DNA of 64,000 nt from Mixophyes australis (GCA_036250195.1 JAVHZZ010000003.1:87499418-87563417); one strand, 5' to 3'. Shown: positions 22,363 to 33,850, counted from the first letter of the stretch. Notes: a model not told the origin generated them from the letters alone. Numbers and translations: made by a program.

Positions 22363-24916
22363 CCCTGCTAGCATTTCATCACCTCTTTTCAGATGTTAAC
22401 GACCAGATGAGAGGAGATTGAAACAGCACTGTGCCAGTTTCAGAGCTCTGTCCAGTCAGAACATGTGTTAGCAACTGACACAGCCTTTGTTTCAATTTGA
22501 ACAACTCCTAGTTGCCAACCTGGGGAAATATGGCAGCATTAGCAAGAATGAGTTCTCTTGTTTTATAGGGGTCCCTGGCGTGGAACCTCCACAGTATTAC
22601 TCTTTAGTAAAGAGAGAAATATACAGTGCATTTTATTTGGAGTTGCCCTTTAAGAACATACAGAATGAATATTGCAGACACATTTCAAAGCAAGGCCTGG
22701 AAAGGGAAACATTAAAGCACAGACATTTTCTAGCTTTATAGCACATTATTTTCTAATTTTTACCAAGGATCAAATCTTTTACTATCACTGTGACTAAATA
22801 TAGCCTTGTTGAATATATTTCCACTATACACAAATATAAGATAATTCTGTTTTGACTCTCTTTGCAGTTGACAGAGCATAAAATAACAAATTAACTTCCA
22901 AAATGTCACAGGACCTGCTACTACACAAGTTAATTATATTCCAAGTCCCCCTGTGTATTCATTTAGCTGTTCCTTCTCCCAAGTGGATTATTATTATTAA
23001 TGCATACAAGCAGGTTGAAGGCTGAACTAAATCCAGCTTTGGTCAAATGAAACAAATAGGTGTACAGTTTATCTTGAAGAACATAAAGGAATCATTTAGT
23101 AATAGCCAAGGGATGTCATGTATGTTGAAAACAGTAATTTGTGGCTCTCTTTTGGTCACCAGAGCTTATACAGCTATGTGACTTATCTCATTTTTTTAAA
23201 TAAAAATATCCTGAGTGGTATACTAAAGGCTGCAGACAGCCATTAGGAAAACCTAGGAAGTTGTCTAGGGTGGAACATTCCATGGAGAAAGTAGATCTTA
23301 AAATTAATTTAAGCATGGGCATGTAGAGCCTTTTTGTTCATGGAAATGCCCCTATTTAACCACCATTCGTGCATGCCCACGTCCACATTTTTGGAATTGC
23401 TTTCTGTCTACTTTTGCAAATTTGTGTGTCCTACTGGAAATGTCCATGGTGGAAAGAGTGGAAATGTCACTTTAGCTTCCTGCCTACTGCCACCTCCTAT
23501 TCCCGTTTCCTTTATTCATTTCACATTTTCTCTTGTCTCCTGAAATAATGCTCACTGTAGCCTGATGTAAGCCTTGAACTAACTATAAAAGTATGTGAGT
23601 GAGATGTAATTAAAAATGTGCTTTACCATGTAATGGACGTCTCTAGGATACAAAGGTCCCACTTACAGTGTAGGATGACGTCTGGCTTCTGCTACCTTTT
23701 GGGAGTGTGGAAAAAGCAGTATTTTGCAGAGGAAAATGCTTTGCTAAACAGTCAATGCTTTGGTATTTGTGTTCATGTAAATGCACAAAACATCATCAAA
23801 TGCAACTTGATAGTAAAAAAAAGTCCATTGAAATTATAAGAAGAAGAGTAAAATCCCCATAAATTTTCTTTTTTCACAACTTTAGTCTCATTTAAATAAT
23901 TTTTAGTGTTTCTTTGGATGACAAGTGATTAGTAGATTCGACCATGCTGATAATTGAGGGGAGTGACTACTGACTTACGCAGTCAATATAGGGATTGTGA
24001 GCTGTACCCAAGCAGAAGCTATTCTAACATCTGAGAGGGTCTCAGTGAACACTAGGTGGAGCTAAGAGAAAACAGAAAGCACTAGTGGACATGCTAGAGT
24101 CGTGTTTACTTAACTGCAGAGATAAGGTGTCGGAGTCAAGTGAAAAGAGTCCAGATACTTATGGGCTGTACTGACCACCTGGGCAGAGAGACATCAGGTG
24201 ACAGAGTGGGCCACTACCCATATTGTACAATGCAGCTCGGTGAACTGTTCCTCCCCACTGTTCCTCCCCTTGCTGGATGTATAAATAAACGAGCGTGATT
24301 GAATCAAAAGACGGCCTGGCGCCCATTTCTATAGCATTTGTGTTTTGTACTGCTCTACTACACTTGTGAAAGCACAAATGTGAGCACTTGCAACACTACC
24401 TCAAGGTGACAGCTGTCAGAAATCAATTATTGTGAGGACTCACACGTTAGCTCCAGATGACAGCTATACGATAATTATGACAGCTAGAAATATATTGTCT
24501 CAATTCCTGTAATCAGCACTCTGCTAAAAACAGCAATCGAGCTAGTAACCTCACCTGGGCTACTGCACAGCTTTCCTTACTCTGCAATCAGCCCTTCAGT
24601 GAAAAGGTTAGGTCAATCAGAACAATTCATCTCACCTGTTTGTAGCATTTACAAAGTCCCACAGTTCTTTTGAACCTTTGCAGAATCAAAGTTTGTTTTG
24701 GATTTGTCTGCTTGTGCTTTGAAGAAGACTTATTTAGTTGGACTGTACATCACAATCCTACCTTCGCCAATCCTTCGACCTCAGCTTTTTCCCCCACTAT
24801 TCTACCTTCTCTAATGTCTTGACTTTGGCTTCATCCATCACTATTTTACAATCTTTTGACTTCAGCTTGTCTCACTACCAGTCCTCTCAGCACTAAGCGT
24901 CTCCACCAGATGTGCT
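22363..24916. other. Non-coding; right end probably LTR-type sequence
   Basis: No gene is supported up to about 24,550. From there to 24,916 the sequence is pyrimidine-rich (ACCAGTCCTCTCAGCACTAA at about 24,880), and this block recurs at 26,850 on the far side of the gag fragment. The two blocks may be remnants of the two LTRs, or duplicated leader, of the gypsy element. Confidence 0.4.
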
Positions 24917-25231
24917 GGGCCTGTGTCATTAAGGAAAGTAAGGTAATAAAAGGAGTAAATGCTCTCCAGGACAAACCATGTTACCATGCAAAGAGTGCAA
25001 ATTGGTTTATTATTTTACACATAAGTTAAATACTGGCTGTTTTTTCATCTAACACATAAACACTTAATAGTTTTTCACTGAAATTTAAAGCTGATCTAGG
25101 ACATGTCCTACCCTGACTATAAATCTGCCCCCTCATTTTAAGTTAACCTCCCCCCTCCAATGCAACATGGTTTGGCCCAGGTGCAAATTTACTCCTTTTT
25201 TATGCCTTGCTCTCCTTAATGACTCAGGCCC
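24917..25231. mobile_element. MITE, GGGCCTG...CAGGCCC ends
   Basis: The left end GGGCCTGTGTCATTAAGGA pairs with the inverted right end TCCTTAATGACTCAGGCCC, and the next 25 bases also pair imperfectly. It is 315 bp long. The flanks GATGTGCT and AATGTGTC are similar but not identical, so an 8-bp duplication is only possible. A rearranged relative is at 48,790-49,130. Confidence 0.75.
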
Positions 25232-25274
25232 AATGTGTCTCTGATTGCTACCTCAGCCAAGTGGTAATTACCTG

Positions 25275-25707
25275 GGAGACAATACAGAGAAAAATCCTCC
25301 AGCACAAAGTTAACTAGTAACAAGGCTGCTATTTCTACTTGTAGATAAAAATGCTGAATCCTTAGTTACACCCATTTGCAAATGCATGATAATACACCCA
25401 ATTCTGCTAATTGGGTGGTCCTAACTCTAAACAATGAGAGTCCCTATTTTTGGGTAATACATATATGTATTTTTGAACTGAGAGCTAACTTATTAAGATG
25501 TACCCCAAGAGCCTACAAATAGGGACTATCATTGATTAGACTTAGGACCCTCCTATTAGCAGAAGTGCCATGACATGACGGGGGTCTTATCATGCATTTG
25601 AAAATGTGTGTAACTAAGGATTCTGCATTTTCATGTACAAGTAAAAATAGCAGTTTTGTTACTGGATAACAGCGTTGTGCTGGGGGATTTTTCTCTGTAT
25701 TGTCTCC
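25275..25707. mobile_element. 433-bp MITE with about 130-bp inverted arms
   Basis: The left arm begins GGAGACAATACAGAG and the right arm ends CTCTGTATTGTCTCC. Inside, blocks such as TAGTTACACCCATTTGCAAA have inverted partners at the other end (TTTGAAAATGTGTGTAACTA). The arms cover well over half the element. No transposase. It lies between LTR-like sequence and the gag fragment, so it inserted into the gypsy element or its leader. Confidence 0.78.
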
Positions 25708-25944
25708 TTTCAGGATAACCCCACCCTTTCAAGTACCTGCTGTAAACCTAAAAATTGATTGAGCAACTGTTCTTTCTGCTTTGTTTCTTACCTGGGAGAT
25801 GTCAGAACCATGACATTTTGCTACTGCCAAATATAGACCACACTGGAGTAAAGCTGCAGTGTGACTCTGTGAAAAACTGCTCAGAGATAGGTGAACTCAA
25901 GATTGGCATTCTGAAGCAAGCAGTCCTTGCAGCTTATGCTTTCT

Positions 25945-26690
25945 ATGAATAGCTGGTCAGCCAAGTCAACCACCTGACCACAAGATCTCAGTGTCTTTTC
26001 AAAGATCCTAAAATTACTGCACTTTTGCTTTTAAATGGCAAACCTCGAAAGGTGTAGTAGAATCCTGACCCAGATTTGCCTATATTTCGAACTACAATCA
26101 GACTTGTTTCCCACAGAATGGATCAAAGTAGGATATATCATCTCCCTACCGGCTGGCAAGGCTTTGGTCTGGATCACACCATTCTACAAAAGGGAAGATC
26201 CGCTGTTGGGTGACAGTAAGCACTTTTTGGCCATGTTGAGAAAGATCTTTGATTCTCTGGGTCGCACGGCCAATGCTCCACAAGACTCTCCCTGATTGAG
26301 TAACGTGGTCACTCAGTCGCAATTCTGGACCCTCGTAGCACAGACTGGAAGGAGTAATGAGGCACTGCTAGCCACCTTACAGAAAGGATTGTTAGAACCA
26401 ATGATGAACTCGCTTGTCGGGACCTTCTAAACTCCCTTGATGAATTCATCGCCATGTGTATTCTGGAATATAAGCTTCAGAAGAAAGAGACAGCTTCTAA
26501 CTATCTCCTGTCAGCTCACCTGCCACAGATAATCAGTAGTATACCATCTGAAAGCTTTGAGAAGCCCATGCAGCTCAGGATGTCTTTGTTGCAAATGTAA
26601 GAGAAAATTTGCCTTCTATAGAAGGGCAGGTGACGTATTGTGTGGGTACCAAGGTCACTGGAAGAAAGTGTGTCCAGAATAAAGTAGATC
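25945..26690 (+). pseudogene. Ty3/gypsy sushi-type gag fragment
   Basis: The best preserved part is an 86-codon frame at 26,035-26,295 with F-E-L-Q-S-D-L-F-P-T-E-W, then K-V-G-Y-I-I-S-L-P-A-G-K-A-L, W-I-T-P-F-Y-K-R-E-D-P-L-L-G, and F-D-S-L-G-R-T. This is the signature of sushi/RTL-type Ty3/gypsy capsid proteins in vertebrates. Upstream, L-V-S-Q-V-N-H-L-T resembles the N-terminal coiled part. Downstream, in other frames, are R-D-L-L-N-S-L-D-E-F-I-A-M-C and a zinc-knuckle remnant C-G-Y-Q-G-H-W-K-K-V-C at about 26,640-26,672 whose first Cys is Asp. Several stops and frameshifts; no pol follows. Confidence 0.82.
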
Positions 26691-26827
26691 GGCTCCATCT
26701 TGAAATGGAGTTGCTCACCGGAACATCAGGCAAATCTGGTGAGAATTGGTTATACTTCCCCTCATCAATTCTAGTTACCCATCCTGTTCTCCTGAGGGGC
26801 TTATTTCTACCTTCTACAGTCCTCTGA

Positions 26828-26955
26828 CTTCAGCTTCTACTTTACTACCAGTCCTCTCAGAACTAAGCAGTTTGTCCAGACCTGCTGTATCTCTGATTGC
26901 TAAGCAAGCTAAGTGGTTCTCTGCTGGGAGCTGCCAGCACCATAACACAAACTAT
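26828..26955 (+). repeat. LTR-like block repeated from 24,850-24,915
   Basis: ACCAGTCCTCTCAGAACTAA and TCTCTGATTGCTAAGCAAGC correspond to sequence before and after the 24,917 MITE. Two copies flanking a gag fragment in the same orientation suggest 5' and 3' LTR pieces of a shortened gypsy element. No ends were defined. Confidence 0.5.
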
Positions 26956-27071
26956 GTGTTGTACTTAATTTACATCTGTTTTATATACCTATTGTACAGA
27001 TCAGTGAAATATGTTGGTGCTTAATAAGTGAAAGAGAATAGTAAATTAAAGCTAATAATTTGTAACAATTC

Positions 27072-27814
27072 TGTTACACAAACTAGGTCCTTGTAATTAC
27101 AGTCTTGGGGGCATATTCAATTACGATCCCGATTCGCGGGATCGCGCCGGAACGGCCGCGAATCTAATCCGCGGTACCGCATTAACGTGGATTTTTGTTC
27201 GCAGCCCGTAGGGCTGCGTACGAAAATCGGCGTTTATGCGGTACCGTATTAACGGCCGTACTGCGCATTTTCCACGGTAACGCGCGTTACCGCGCATCGG
27301 ATCGTAATTGAATATGCCCCTTGGAGTCAGACATATGTTGAAAACATTAAACTGTTTATTGCTGTGAAAACACAGTCCAGGTCAGTGAATAAACAGACTT
27401 CCAAATATTGCAGAATAACAGGTATAATGCAGGTATCAGGTTTACCTCCAGGAGACAAGATACAGGTGAGTGGTAAATGCTTTACAGAGAAGCAGGAACT
27501 GGCTAAGCAAGGATATCCACAGGAAAAGAGAAAAGCAGGGCAGTAGTCCGAAGGTAAAAAAAACATTAACAGGCACAGAAACATTAATGACTAGCAAAGG
27601 ATACTGGGAGAGGCAGGCATATATAGGAAACACTCAGGTGTAAATGATTAACTAGCTGCAGCTAGTTAACCCCGGGTAGTGGGACGAGATGACAGAATAG
27701 CAGCACCTCTGGTGGTACACAGGTACTGCAGGGTAAATAATAGAATAAAGTCCAGAATAGTCCCAAAGGAAAGAGCTCCCGAGATGAAGCAGCATTATGA
27801 GGCAGATCCTAACA
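27072..27814 (-). mobile_element. Gypsy-type solo LTR, split by a MITE
   Basis: On the minus strand it starts TGTTAGGATCTGCCTCAT and ends TTTGTGTAACA. Its interior shares collinear blocks with the LTR at 33,186: CTGCAGTACCTGTG, CCACCAGAGGTGCTGCTAT, GGGGTTAACTAGCTGC. Without the 213-bp MITE and its 3-bp duplication it is about 527 bp, close to the 570 bp of its relative. It has a poly(A) signal AATAAA on the minus strand near 27,355. No clear target duplication was found, so the outer ends are tentative. Confidence 0.7.
27108..27320. mobile_element. 213-bp palindromic MITE with TTG flanks
   Basis: GGGGCATATTCAATTACGAT is inverted at the right end as ATCGTAATTGAATATGCCCC. TTG flanks both sides (27,105-27,107 and 27,321-27,323). 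It is unusually GC- and CpG-rich for this window. Several nested hairpins occur inside, e.g. CGCAGCCCGTAGGGCTGCG. Its ends match 17,873-18,081. Confidence 0.85.
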
Positions 27815-28039
27815 TAAATAGAATATATTACATTTTATTCATAATGTTCACTTCTCTAGATTGTGTATAACAGCAAACACCAGTATTAAAAAATACTGTT
27901 TGCCAGGGAAAGACAGCGACCCTCTCACCAACATTGCTGTGTGACTGATCACACAGCCCACTCAATACCAGCAGGGTTCTATTACCTCTCTGTTTGTATG
28001 TGTTACCCAGTATTGTTTTATTAATGTATGTTCCCAATT

Positions 28040-28106
28040 GTAAAGCGCTACGGAATTTGCTGGCGCTATATTAATAAATGCTGCTGATGATGATGATGAT
28101 GATGAA
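28040..28106 (+). mobile_element. SINE/LINE 3' tail with (ATG)n
   Basis: GCGCTACGGAATTTGCTGGC followed by TATTAATAAATG and (ATG)n is the 3' end found in the SINE at 53,244. Only the tail is recognisable here. Confidence 0.7.
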
Positions 28107-28109
28107 TGG

Positions 28110-29471
28110 TTATAGTTGAGGCTTCAGAGATACATTAACTATATTTCAGTGAAAGCAACAACAGGGTTTATTAACAGAGTGAATGCAGGTCACTTGACAC
28201 ATGATGTGCAAGCTCAATGAAAAAAGAAGTGATGCGAGAGCTTGATTGCTAGAGTCCATCATGAATAATTTTGTTGTAATTTTAATAAATAACATTGCAT
28301 TCCAAATTATTAGACTTTATTGCCACAGCACATTCCTCAATATCGGTCATCAAATTCAAAAATTGGGAAAAGATTGTTTTTAAAAGATTCATCAATAATA
28401 AAACTATTGTCACATTTTCATGAATTCCCCAATATCTGTTAACAGTGTTCCTGACATAAAAGTAACTAGTTAAAGTGATGTCAGATTGAGGAAACTTCTA
28501 AGCTCTAAGGACTAGAGTTTCACATGTTGATGTACTTGAACAATACACTATACTTTCCAGTTTCCCAAGACATCTACTATGTTGTACTGACAAGATACAA
28601 GATTTAGAAAATGAAGTAGAGAAAAAATAGAGGGAAAGAAAGAATGAGAGAGAACACAAGAGAGAGTCCTTGAGAAGTGCTCTCAATAATAGGAACAGCA
28701 TTTTGTGACAGAGTCTCACTGAAAACAATATTGTAACATGATTCAAACCAGTTTTTATGACCCTATAAATTCCTTAGGTTTGGATATTTTCCAAGTTGGC
28801 TCATTGCCCCCAATTTACAGTGCCAAAGCTGATTTATATGGCTGTTCCAGCGTATGATGATCTTAGATAGATATACACAGACTGTTCTTTCACACTGGAA
28901 TCCCAAAGACTTTTCTTTTTTACATTTCCCAAACTCTCTATCAAGTAGTGTTATGGAATAAGAGGATGTGGGCGCACCTAAGACTTTACAACTTCATTGT
29001 TTGTACATGTTATGAAGGGTTGGATGTACACAACCTAAAATATATCAGCTATTTTTTTTCTATGTAATCAATATTTTCTTGCCCATAAAACAATACATTG
29101 AGTTTTAAAAATGAATCTGAATTAATTTAAAGGTATAAACAAAACCATCTGGGCTGTAATATTGTACTTTTTGCCAGCAGCTGGAAGTTTATGCATAGTT
29201 AGAATCTGGGGTCCACAATAAAGGCATAATGGAGAGATTTAAAAGAAATAACTCTAGGCTACTAAAGAAAAAAATATAAAATACAAATCATTCTGGGCAA
29301 ATTGTCTTGAAACATTCACAAACATAGGCAAAGTTTCTCCTGCCTTTGAAAATATTTAAATATACATGACATTGTATGTACTTATTAACTAGCTAGACAG
29401 GGGCAAATTTATTTTGCGATGCTTGTTTTATCCAATAAGTGGATTCCCGTTGTGTTATTCAGTTAAAGGGG
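28110..29471. other. No gene seen
   Basis: AT-rich DNA. A purine-rich patch at 28,600-28,670 produces a hydrophobic minus-strand frame with no recognisable domain. Confidence 0.45.
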
Positions 29472-29930
29472 TATATTCAGTTCTGTAAATTTGCGTTAAG
29501 TGTTAACACCACAAAAAAATGATGTTATCTAATTAGAATCATTATGCTGAGTATTACAGTTTACTCGAATAACTCCTGATACTTCACATAGTATTTCTGC
29601 CTGAAATTGTGCAAGCATAGTGCTGCTGCCATTTGACAGATAGGTTGTTAAAGACTGACACCCCTTGGCAACAACTGTAACCATGGAAACAAACTGCAGT
29701 TTGTTTCCAGGGTTACAGATTTTAACCTATTATTATTATTATTATTATTATTATCATTATCATTTATTTGCATAGTGCCAATCTTTCTGCATTGTAAGCA
29801 TGCACGTCCAGGCAAAGTTTCTATTTCGAAAATAAGGTGTTATTCTAGCAAGTTGTAGTATTCAGCATAATGACTTTAATTGCTCAATATCATGCTTTGT
29901 GTGGAATTATATTTTATCAGAAGTTAAGAT
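29472..29930. mobile_element. Foldback element, split by a SINE-tail-like piece
   Basis: The left arm starts GGGGTATATTCAGTT. AATCATTATGCTGAGTATTA at about 29,540 is inverted at about 29,865 (GTATTCAGCATAATGA). The centre is a near-perfect 42-bp palindrome (29,676-29,717) around CTGCAG. An (ATT)n-CATTTATTTGCATAG segment at 29,730-29,780 interrupts the right arm, resembling the common SINE tail. The right end is approximate. Confidence 0.65.
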
Positions 29931-31336
29931 AGTCACTACAATTTATATGCTTGAGTTACATTCAAATTCAAAAGTTTTACAGAATGTTCTGTTAATTTAA
30001 AGAAGTGAGGCAGAACTGTATTCAGAGACCTTTATGAATAAATGTGCTGTACTATAAATGAATAATGTTGCATCCCAAAATGCTTTATTGCCCAACACCT
30101 TCTCCTGTATATATTTAGTTGAGCTAGTTATCGTCTGTTACAAAAAAAAAAGAAACATAGGGTTTGGTATAAATACTATAAATGAAAAAAAAAAGCTTTT
30201 ACTCTGCTATCAGGGGGAGATTGACCTTAACATATGGAGGAGATTACATAATGCTTTTACAGAGAGCACAGATAAACAAATAGGAATAATACAGATGAGC
30301 ATTTCTGTGAGGTCCATGCCAGAAACACAGATCTAATGTTTTTGATGGGATTGAAGAAGGATGAGAAAGCCAAGTAGTAGTGGTAAACGGCATACTTCTA
30401 CATTGAGAGTCTAAATGGATTTCTTAGTTAAATGCAGATACTCTGCTAAACCTCAATTATAAGAATTACTATACACCTTTTTCCAATGTGTAGGAGATAA
30501 CTTCATTGTTTGCCTTCGCTTTTTATGTTCTTTTTCTATGGTTATAGCGATTTTTAGATATTTGGGAATTTTTACTCCGACAAAACTGATATTTGTTTAG
30601 TTCTTAATAATTATTTTTCTCCTTTTTACTATATTATCCATAATTTAATTTGAGGGTTAGTACTATTTCATTGACTGATGTTGAATGCTTTGATACCAAC
30701 GTTGTTGGACTGTGGAAAGAAGGGCCAACTGGGCAAATGCACTGATCGGGGCCAGTGAAATGCTATAGGTCTGTGGCCTGCCACCGGAAGGGTGTGGTTA
30801 GCTATCAGAGAGGCATTGCCTGCCACTGGAGGGGTTGAAGGAAAGAGGAGTCAAGGCCCTGGTCACATCATCTGAGGAATTTTTCTTTCCTTCTGGCACA
30901 GTGACAGAAGAAAAGGAAAGAAGAATTGCTCAGGTGACTGGGGCTGTGATTCTTCTCAGGGCCAGATTCAGGGCCACATGGGCCTGGGGCTGAAAATTAT
31001 AAAGGGTCTATTGTGAGAAGTGCCGTTCCACCGGAGCCACCTACATCTCCCTTCCATCCTCCCTATATAAAGAGTGCACCACTATATATATAAAGAGTGC
31101 ACCACTAATTGGTTCACGCAGCATGTATGTAAAGTGAAGAGTGGAAATACGTCCCAGCTTTTCCTCATTTCAGGATAAGCTACTGGCTGATCAGGATAGT
31201 CCCCTAAAATCCTGATGAAAGCAGTACAGTTGAGAGCTAAAGGTATGCTCTTTTATTGAACTTTCAAGACAAAAATATAAACAATGGTTGATTATTTTTA
31301 TTTAGAAAGTGCTTTAACAGAAGCATATATGAAAAA
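29931..31336. other. No gene seen
   Basis: Non-coding. A short direct duplication at 31,070-31,108 (AAAGAGTGCACCACTA twice) and a GC-richer block at 30,715-31,040 suggest old repeat debris. Confidence 0.4.
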
Positions 31337-31858
31337 TGCTCATTATCCAGTGCTAAGGATAAGCGCTGACAATAACTGTCTTTTTGTTTTGTAAACATAT
31401 ACGGGCATTTATATTGCCACGCAGCTGGTACCATATACAATATGGGATATACCGAGCACAGGCTTATTGTCCTGCAGCTGGTGCCATATATAATGACAAA
31501 TATACAGAGCGCAGGCTTATTTTTTCTCTAGTTTTGTCTCAAAATATTGCCTTGTGTTATCTTAGCAGCTGTCCATCAAGCCTATTTATGGCTCATTTGG
31601 GTGTGGCTCACAAGCCAGCCTTTGTTAGATGTAAGCTCCTAAACCTGGGAGGTGAGTGCATCTGATTTTAACTGCATTTTAATGGTGTTTTAAAGCATAT
31701 AGGTTACTGTAGGACCTGAATACAATGAGGTGCCCTTGATGCTGGGATGCAGGCTTAAATGTTCTGAACAAAACATGACCTAATACCTCACATTTTTACT
31801 TTGATAGACACACACAGATATGCAGTGTTAAGGATAAGTTCTGACAACAGCTGCCTTT
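31337..31858 (-). repeat. Dispersed repeat, inverted relative to 42,600-43,310
   Basis: On the minus strand this matches 42,620-43,310: TGGCAATATAAATGCCC, AAAACAAAAAGACAGTTATT, GAGCCACACCCAAATGAGCC and GGCACCTCATTGTATTCAGG. It abuts a (TA)n tract at 31,859, just as the other copy abuts a (TA)n tract at 42,571. No coding capacity. Confidence 0.75.
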
Positions 31859-31972
<114 letters not shown>

Positions 31973-32286
31973 TACATTCACTGTGCACGTTATTAGATGC
32001 ACCTGAACACCTTCAGGTTGATGCAAATATCTAATCAGCCATTCAGGTGCCGGAAACGCAATGCATAAACGCATGCAGAAACCAAAGATTGCAATTGTTT
32101 TAAGATGAAATGCCAGAATAGAGAAGAAATTTGATCTAAGTGACTGTCACTGTGGAATGATTGTTGGTGCCATATGGGTTGTTTTAGTGCCTCAGACGTC
32201 AGAAGAGAATGGCCAGCCTGGTTCCAGCTGACATGATGGCGACTCAATTAACCATGGGTGGTATGCAGAAGAGCATCTCTAAAAAA
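31973..32286 (+). mobile_element. Tc1/mariner remnant, 5' part
   Basis: It starts with CACTGTGCACGTTATTAGAT, the familiar Tc1-like terminus of fish and amphibians. It continues through TCTAATCAGCCATTCAGGTG and GATTGTTGGTGCCATATGGG into the transposase region. Residues such as R-M-A-S-L-V-P-A-D and G-M-Q-K-S-I-S are readable in the 32,209 frame. Large internal segments are gone. Confidence 0.82.
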
Positions 32287-32610
32287 CAACCCCTTAGATT
32301 GTACGCTCCTTCGAGCAGGGCCTCCTCTCCTCCTGTTCTCCACCACCTTAACTCTGCTCTCCAGCTCCTTGTCTCCTCTGTGAGGTCCTCCTGCCCTTCT
32401 GCCCCTCTAGCCACACCGCTGGGGGCTCTCACCTCTCATCTAGCTACATTGAGCTTCCGAGTTACTGTGCTTTTTTGTTAACTGTCCCTGTACGGCGCTA
32501 CGGATACCTAGTGGCGCCTTATAAATAAAAATTAATAATAATAATAATAATAATGCACAGTACATCCAACCTTGAAGTGGATGTGCTGCAGTAGCAGAAG
32601 ACCACACAGC
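32209..32610 (+). pseudogene. Tc1-like transposase fragment (split)
   Basis: The plus strand encodes R-M-A-S-L-V-P-A-D-M-M-A-T-Q-L-T and G-M-Q-K-S-I-S, the linker between the paired-like DNA-binding domain and the catalytic DDE domain of Tc1 transposases. The reading continues after the insert with a C-S-S-R-R-P-H-like stretch near 32,590. The DDE catalytic domain is absent. The insert at 32,288-32,553 and an earlier deletion make it non-functional. Confidence 0.78.
32288..32553 (+). mobile_element. SINE-like insertion with (AAT)n tail
   Basis: It begins TTAGATTGTACGCTCCTTCG, has a pyrimidine-rich body, and ends with CTGTACGGCGCTACGGATAC, GGCGCCTTATAAATAAAAAT and (AAT)n. The Tc1 sequence is interrupted exactly here and resumes with GCACAGTACATCC, so this is a later insertion. 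The tail resembles that of the window's SINE, but the body differs. Confidence 0.75.
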
Positions 32611-32800
32611 ACATAGCACCCGTGGAACCGCAACACTATACAGAGCACCCTTGTGGCCACCACATGATACATAGAACCCTTGTGACCAACATACAATACA
32701 TAGACCCTTGTCACCACCACACAATACAAAGGGCAGCCTTGTGACTGCCACACATAACATAGAACAGCCATGAGACCGCAACCCAATACATAGAGCAAAA
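32575..32800. repeat. About 30-bp minisatellite, 5-6 diverged copies
   Basis: The core CACCCTTGTGGCCACCACA recurs in varied form near 32,643, 32,673, 32,702, 32,732 and 32,763. It grows out of the Tc1 remnant. Confidence 0.8.
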
Positions 32801-33119
32801 TATGATTTTTATTGATACCAATAAACTGTGCAGTTAATTTGTGAGAATGTGATTATCAGCTCTTGATCCTTTTGATACCTCCTAACACCTCAAATTGCCA
32901 AAGAGGAATGTATAAGATTTGTTATATATAGCTATTCTTTCTTCAAGTGTTCATACATCTCAGCAGGCTTCAAAATACAAATAGTCAAACACAGTTACCT
33001 GTCACTGGCACCAGGGTATAATCTCCATTGAAAAAGTTGGTAATTTTGTTGTAAAAAAAGAAACTGATCCCTATGCTAATATACACTGGCCATTCACACA
33101 TGCATATTATATTTTCACA
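32801..33119. other. No feature seen
   Basis: AT-rich spacer between the Tc1/minisatellite block and the next minisatellite. Confidence 0.45.
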
Positions 33120-33850
33120 TATCCTCTTTTGTGCCTGTTGTCACAAATCCCCTCTTGGGCCTGTTGTCACATATTCCCTCATGCGTGTCAGGGTCTGCCT
33201 TTGCTTCTACTGCAGCATCGCTTCAGCAAGCTGATTTTTCTTGGCAGCTCCTGTCTATTGGACTACTCTGGACTTGATATTGTTTGAATGTACCCTGCAG
33301 TACCTCTGAACCACCAGAGGTGCTGCTATCATGCCTTGCCTTTTCTCTCACTAGCAGGGGTTAACCTGCTGGCACCTGCTAATTATCTGCACCTGTTCTC
33401 TATTTATTTATTTATGTCTGTCTCACTCTGTTCCCCTTTGCTGGTCATTGATGTTGCTGTTTCTGAAATTGTTGTTCTCATTTGTTACTCCTGTTACTTC
33501 TCCTGTTCCCTGGGACTGCTACAAGCTGCTAGCCGACATCCTGGTTTCTTTCCACTCAGCCTGTTCACCTGCACCAGCCATATTCTTTGCTGTTACCTGT
33601 TTTCAGCCTCAGATCCATTGTTCAGTACCTGCAATATTCGATTTGTACCATTTTCTGCACTGTCTGGATCATATCTGCTCAATAAATATTATATACTTTC
33701 ACCATACTCCGAGATCCAAGGTGTCATTTCCAGCTCTCAGCGTAGAAGTATGACATTGGGCCTGTTGTCACATATCCCCTCTTGGGCCTGTTGTTCCATA
33801 TACCCTGTTGTCACATGTCCCCTGTTGTCACATATCCCCTGTTAAAAATA
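33120..33850. repeat. About 27-bp minisatellite interrupted by an LTR
   Basis: Units of the form CCTGTTGTCACATATCCCCT occur at 33,120-33,185 and again at 33,756-33,845. The LTR at 33,186-33,755 sits between them. Confidence 0.82.
33186..33755 (+). mobile_element. 570-bp gypsy-type solo LTR
   Basis: It begins TGTCAGGGTCTGCC and ends GAAGTATGACA, with a TGTCA/TGACA inverted terminus. AATAAA at 33,682-33,687 is the likely poly(A) signal. It is related to the minus-strand LTR at 27,072-27,814. It lies within a minisatellite whose consensus predicts TTGGG at the junction. The right flank is TTGGG and the left ATGCG, so a diverged 5-bp duplication is likely. A 185-codon frame across it has no protein homology that I recognise and is not called. 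Confidence 0.8.

Noticed and set aside
33288..33845. 185-codon open frame
   Set aside because: Lies across a solo LTR and its minisatellite flank; composition follows pyrimidine-rich DNA and no domain is visible.
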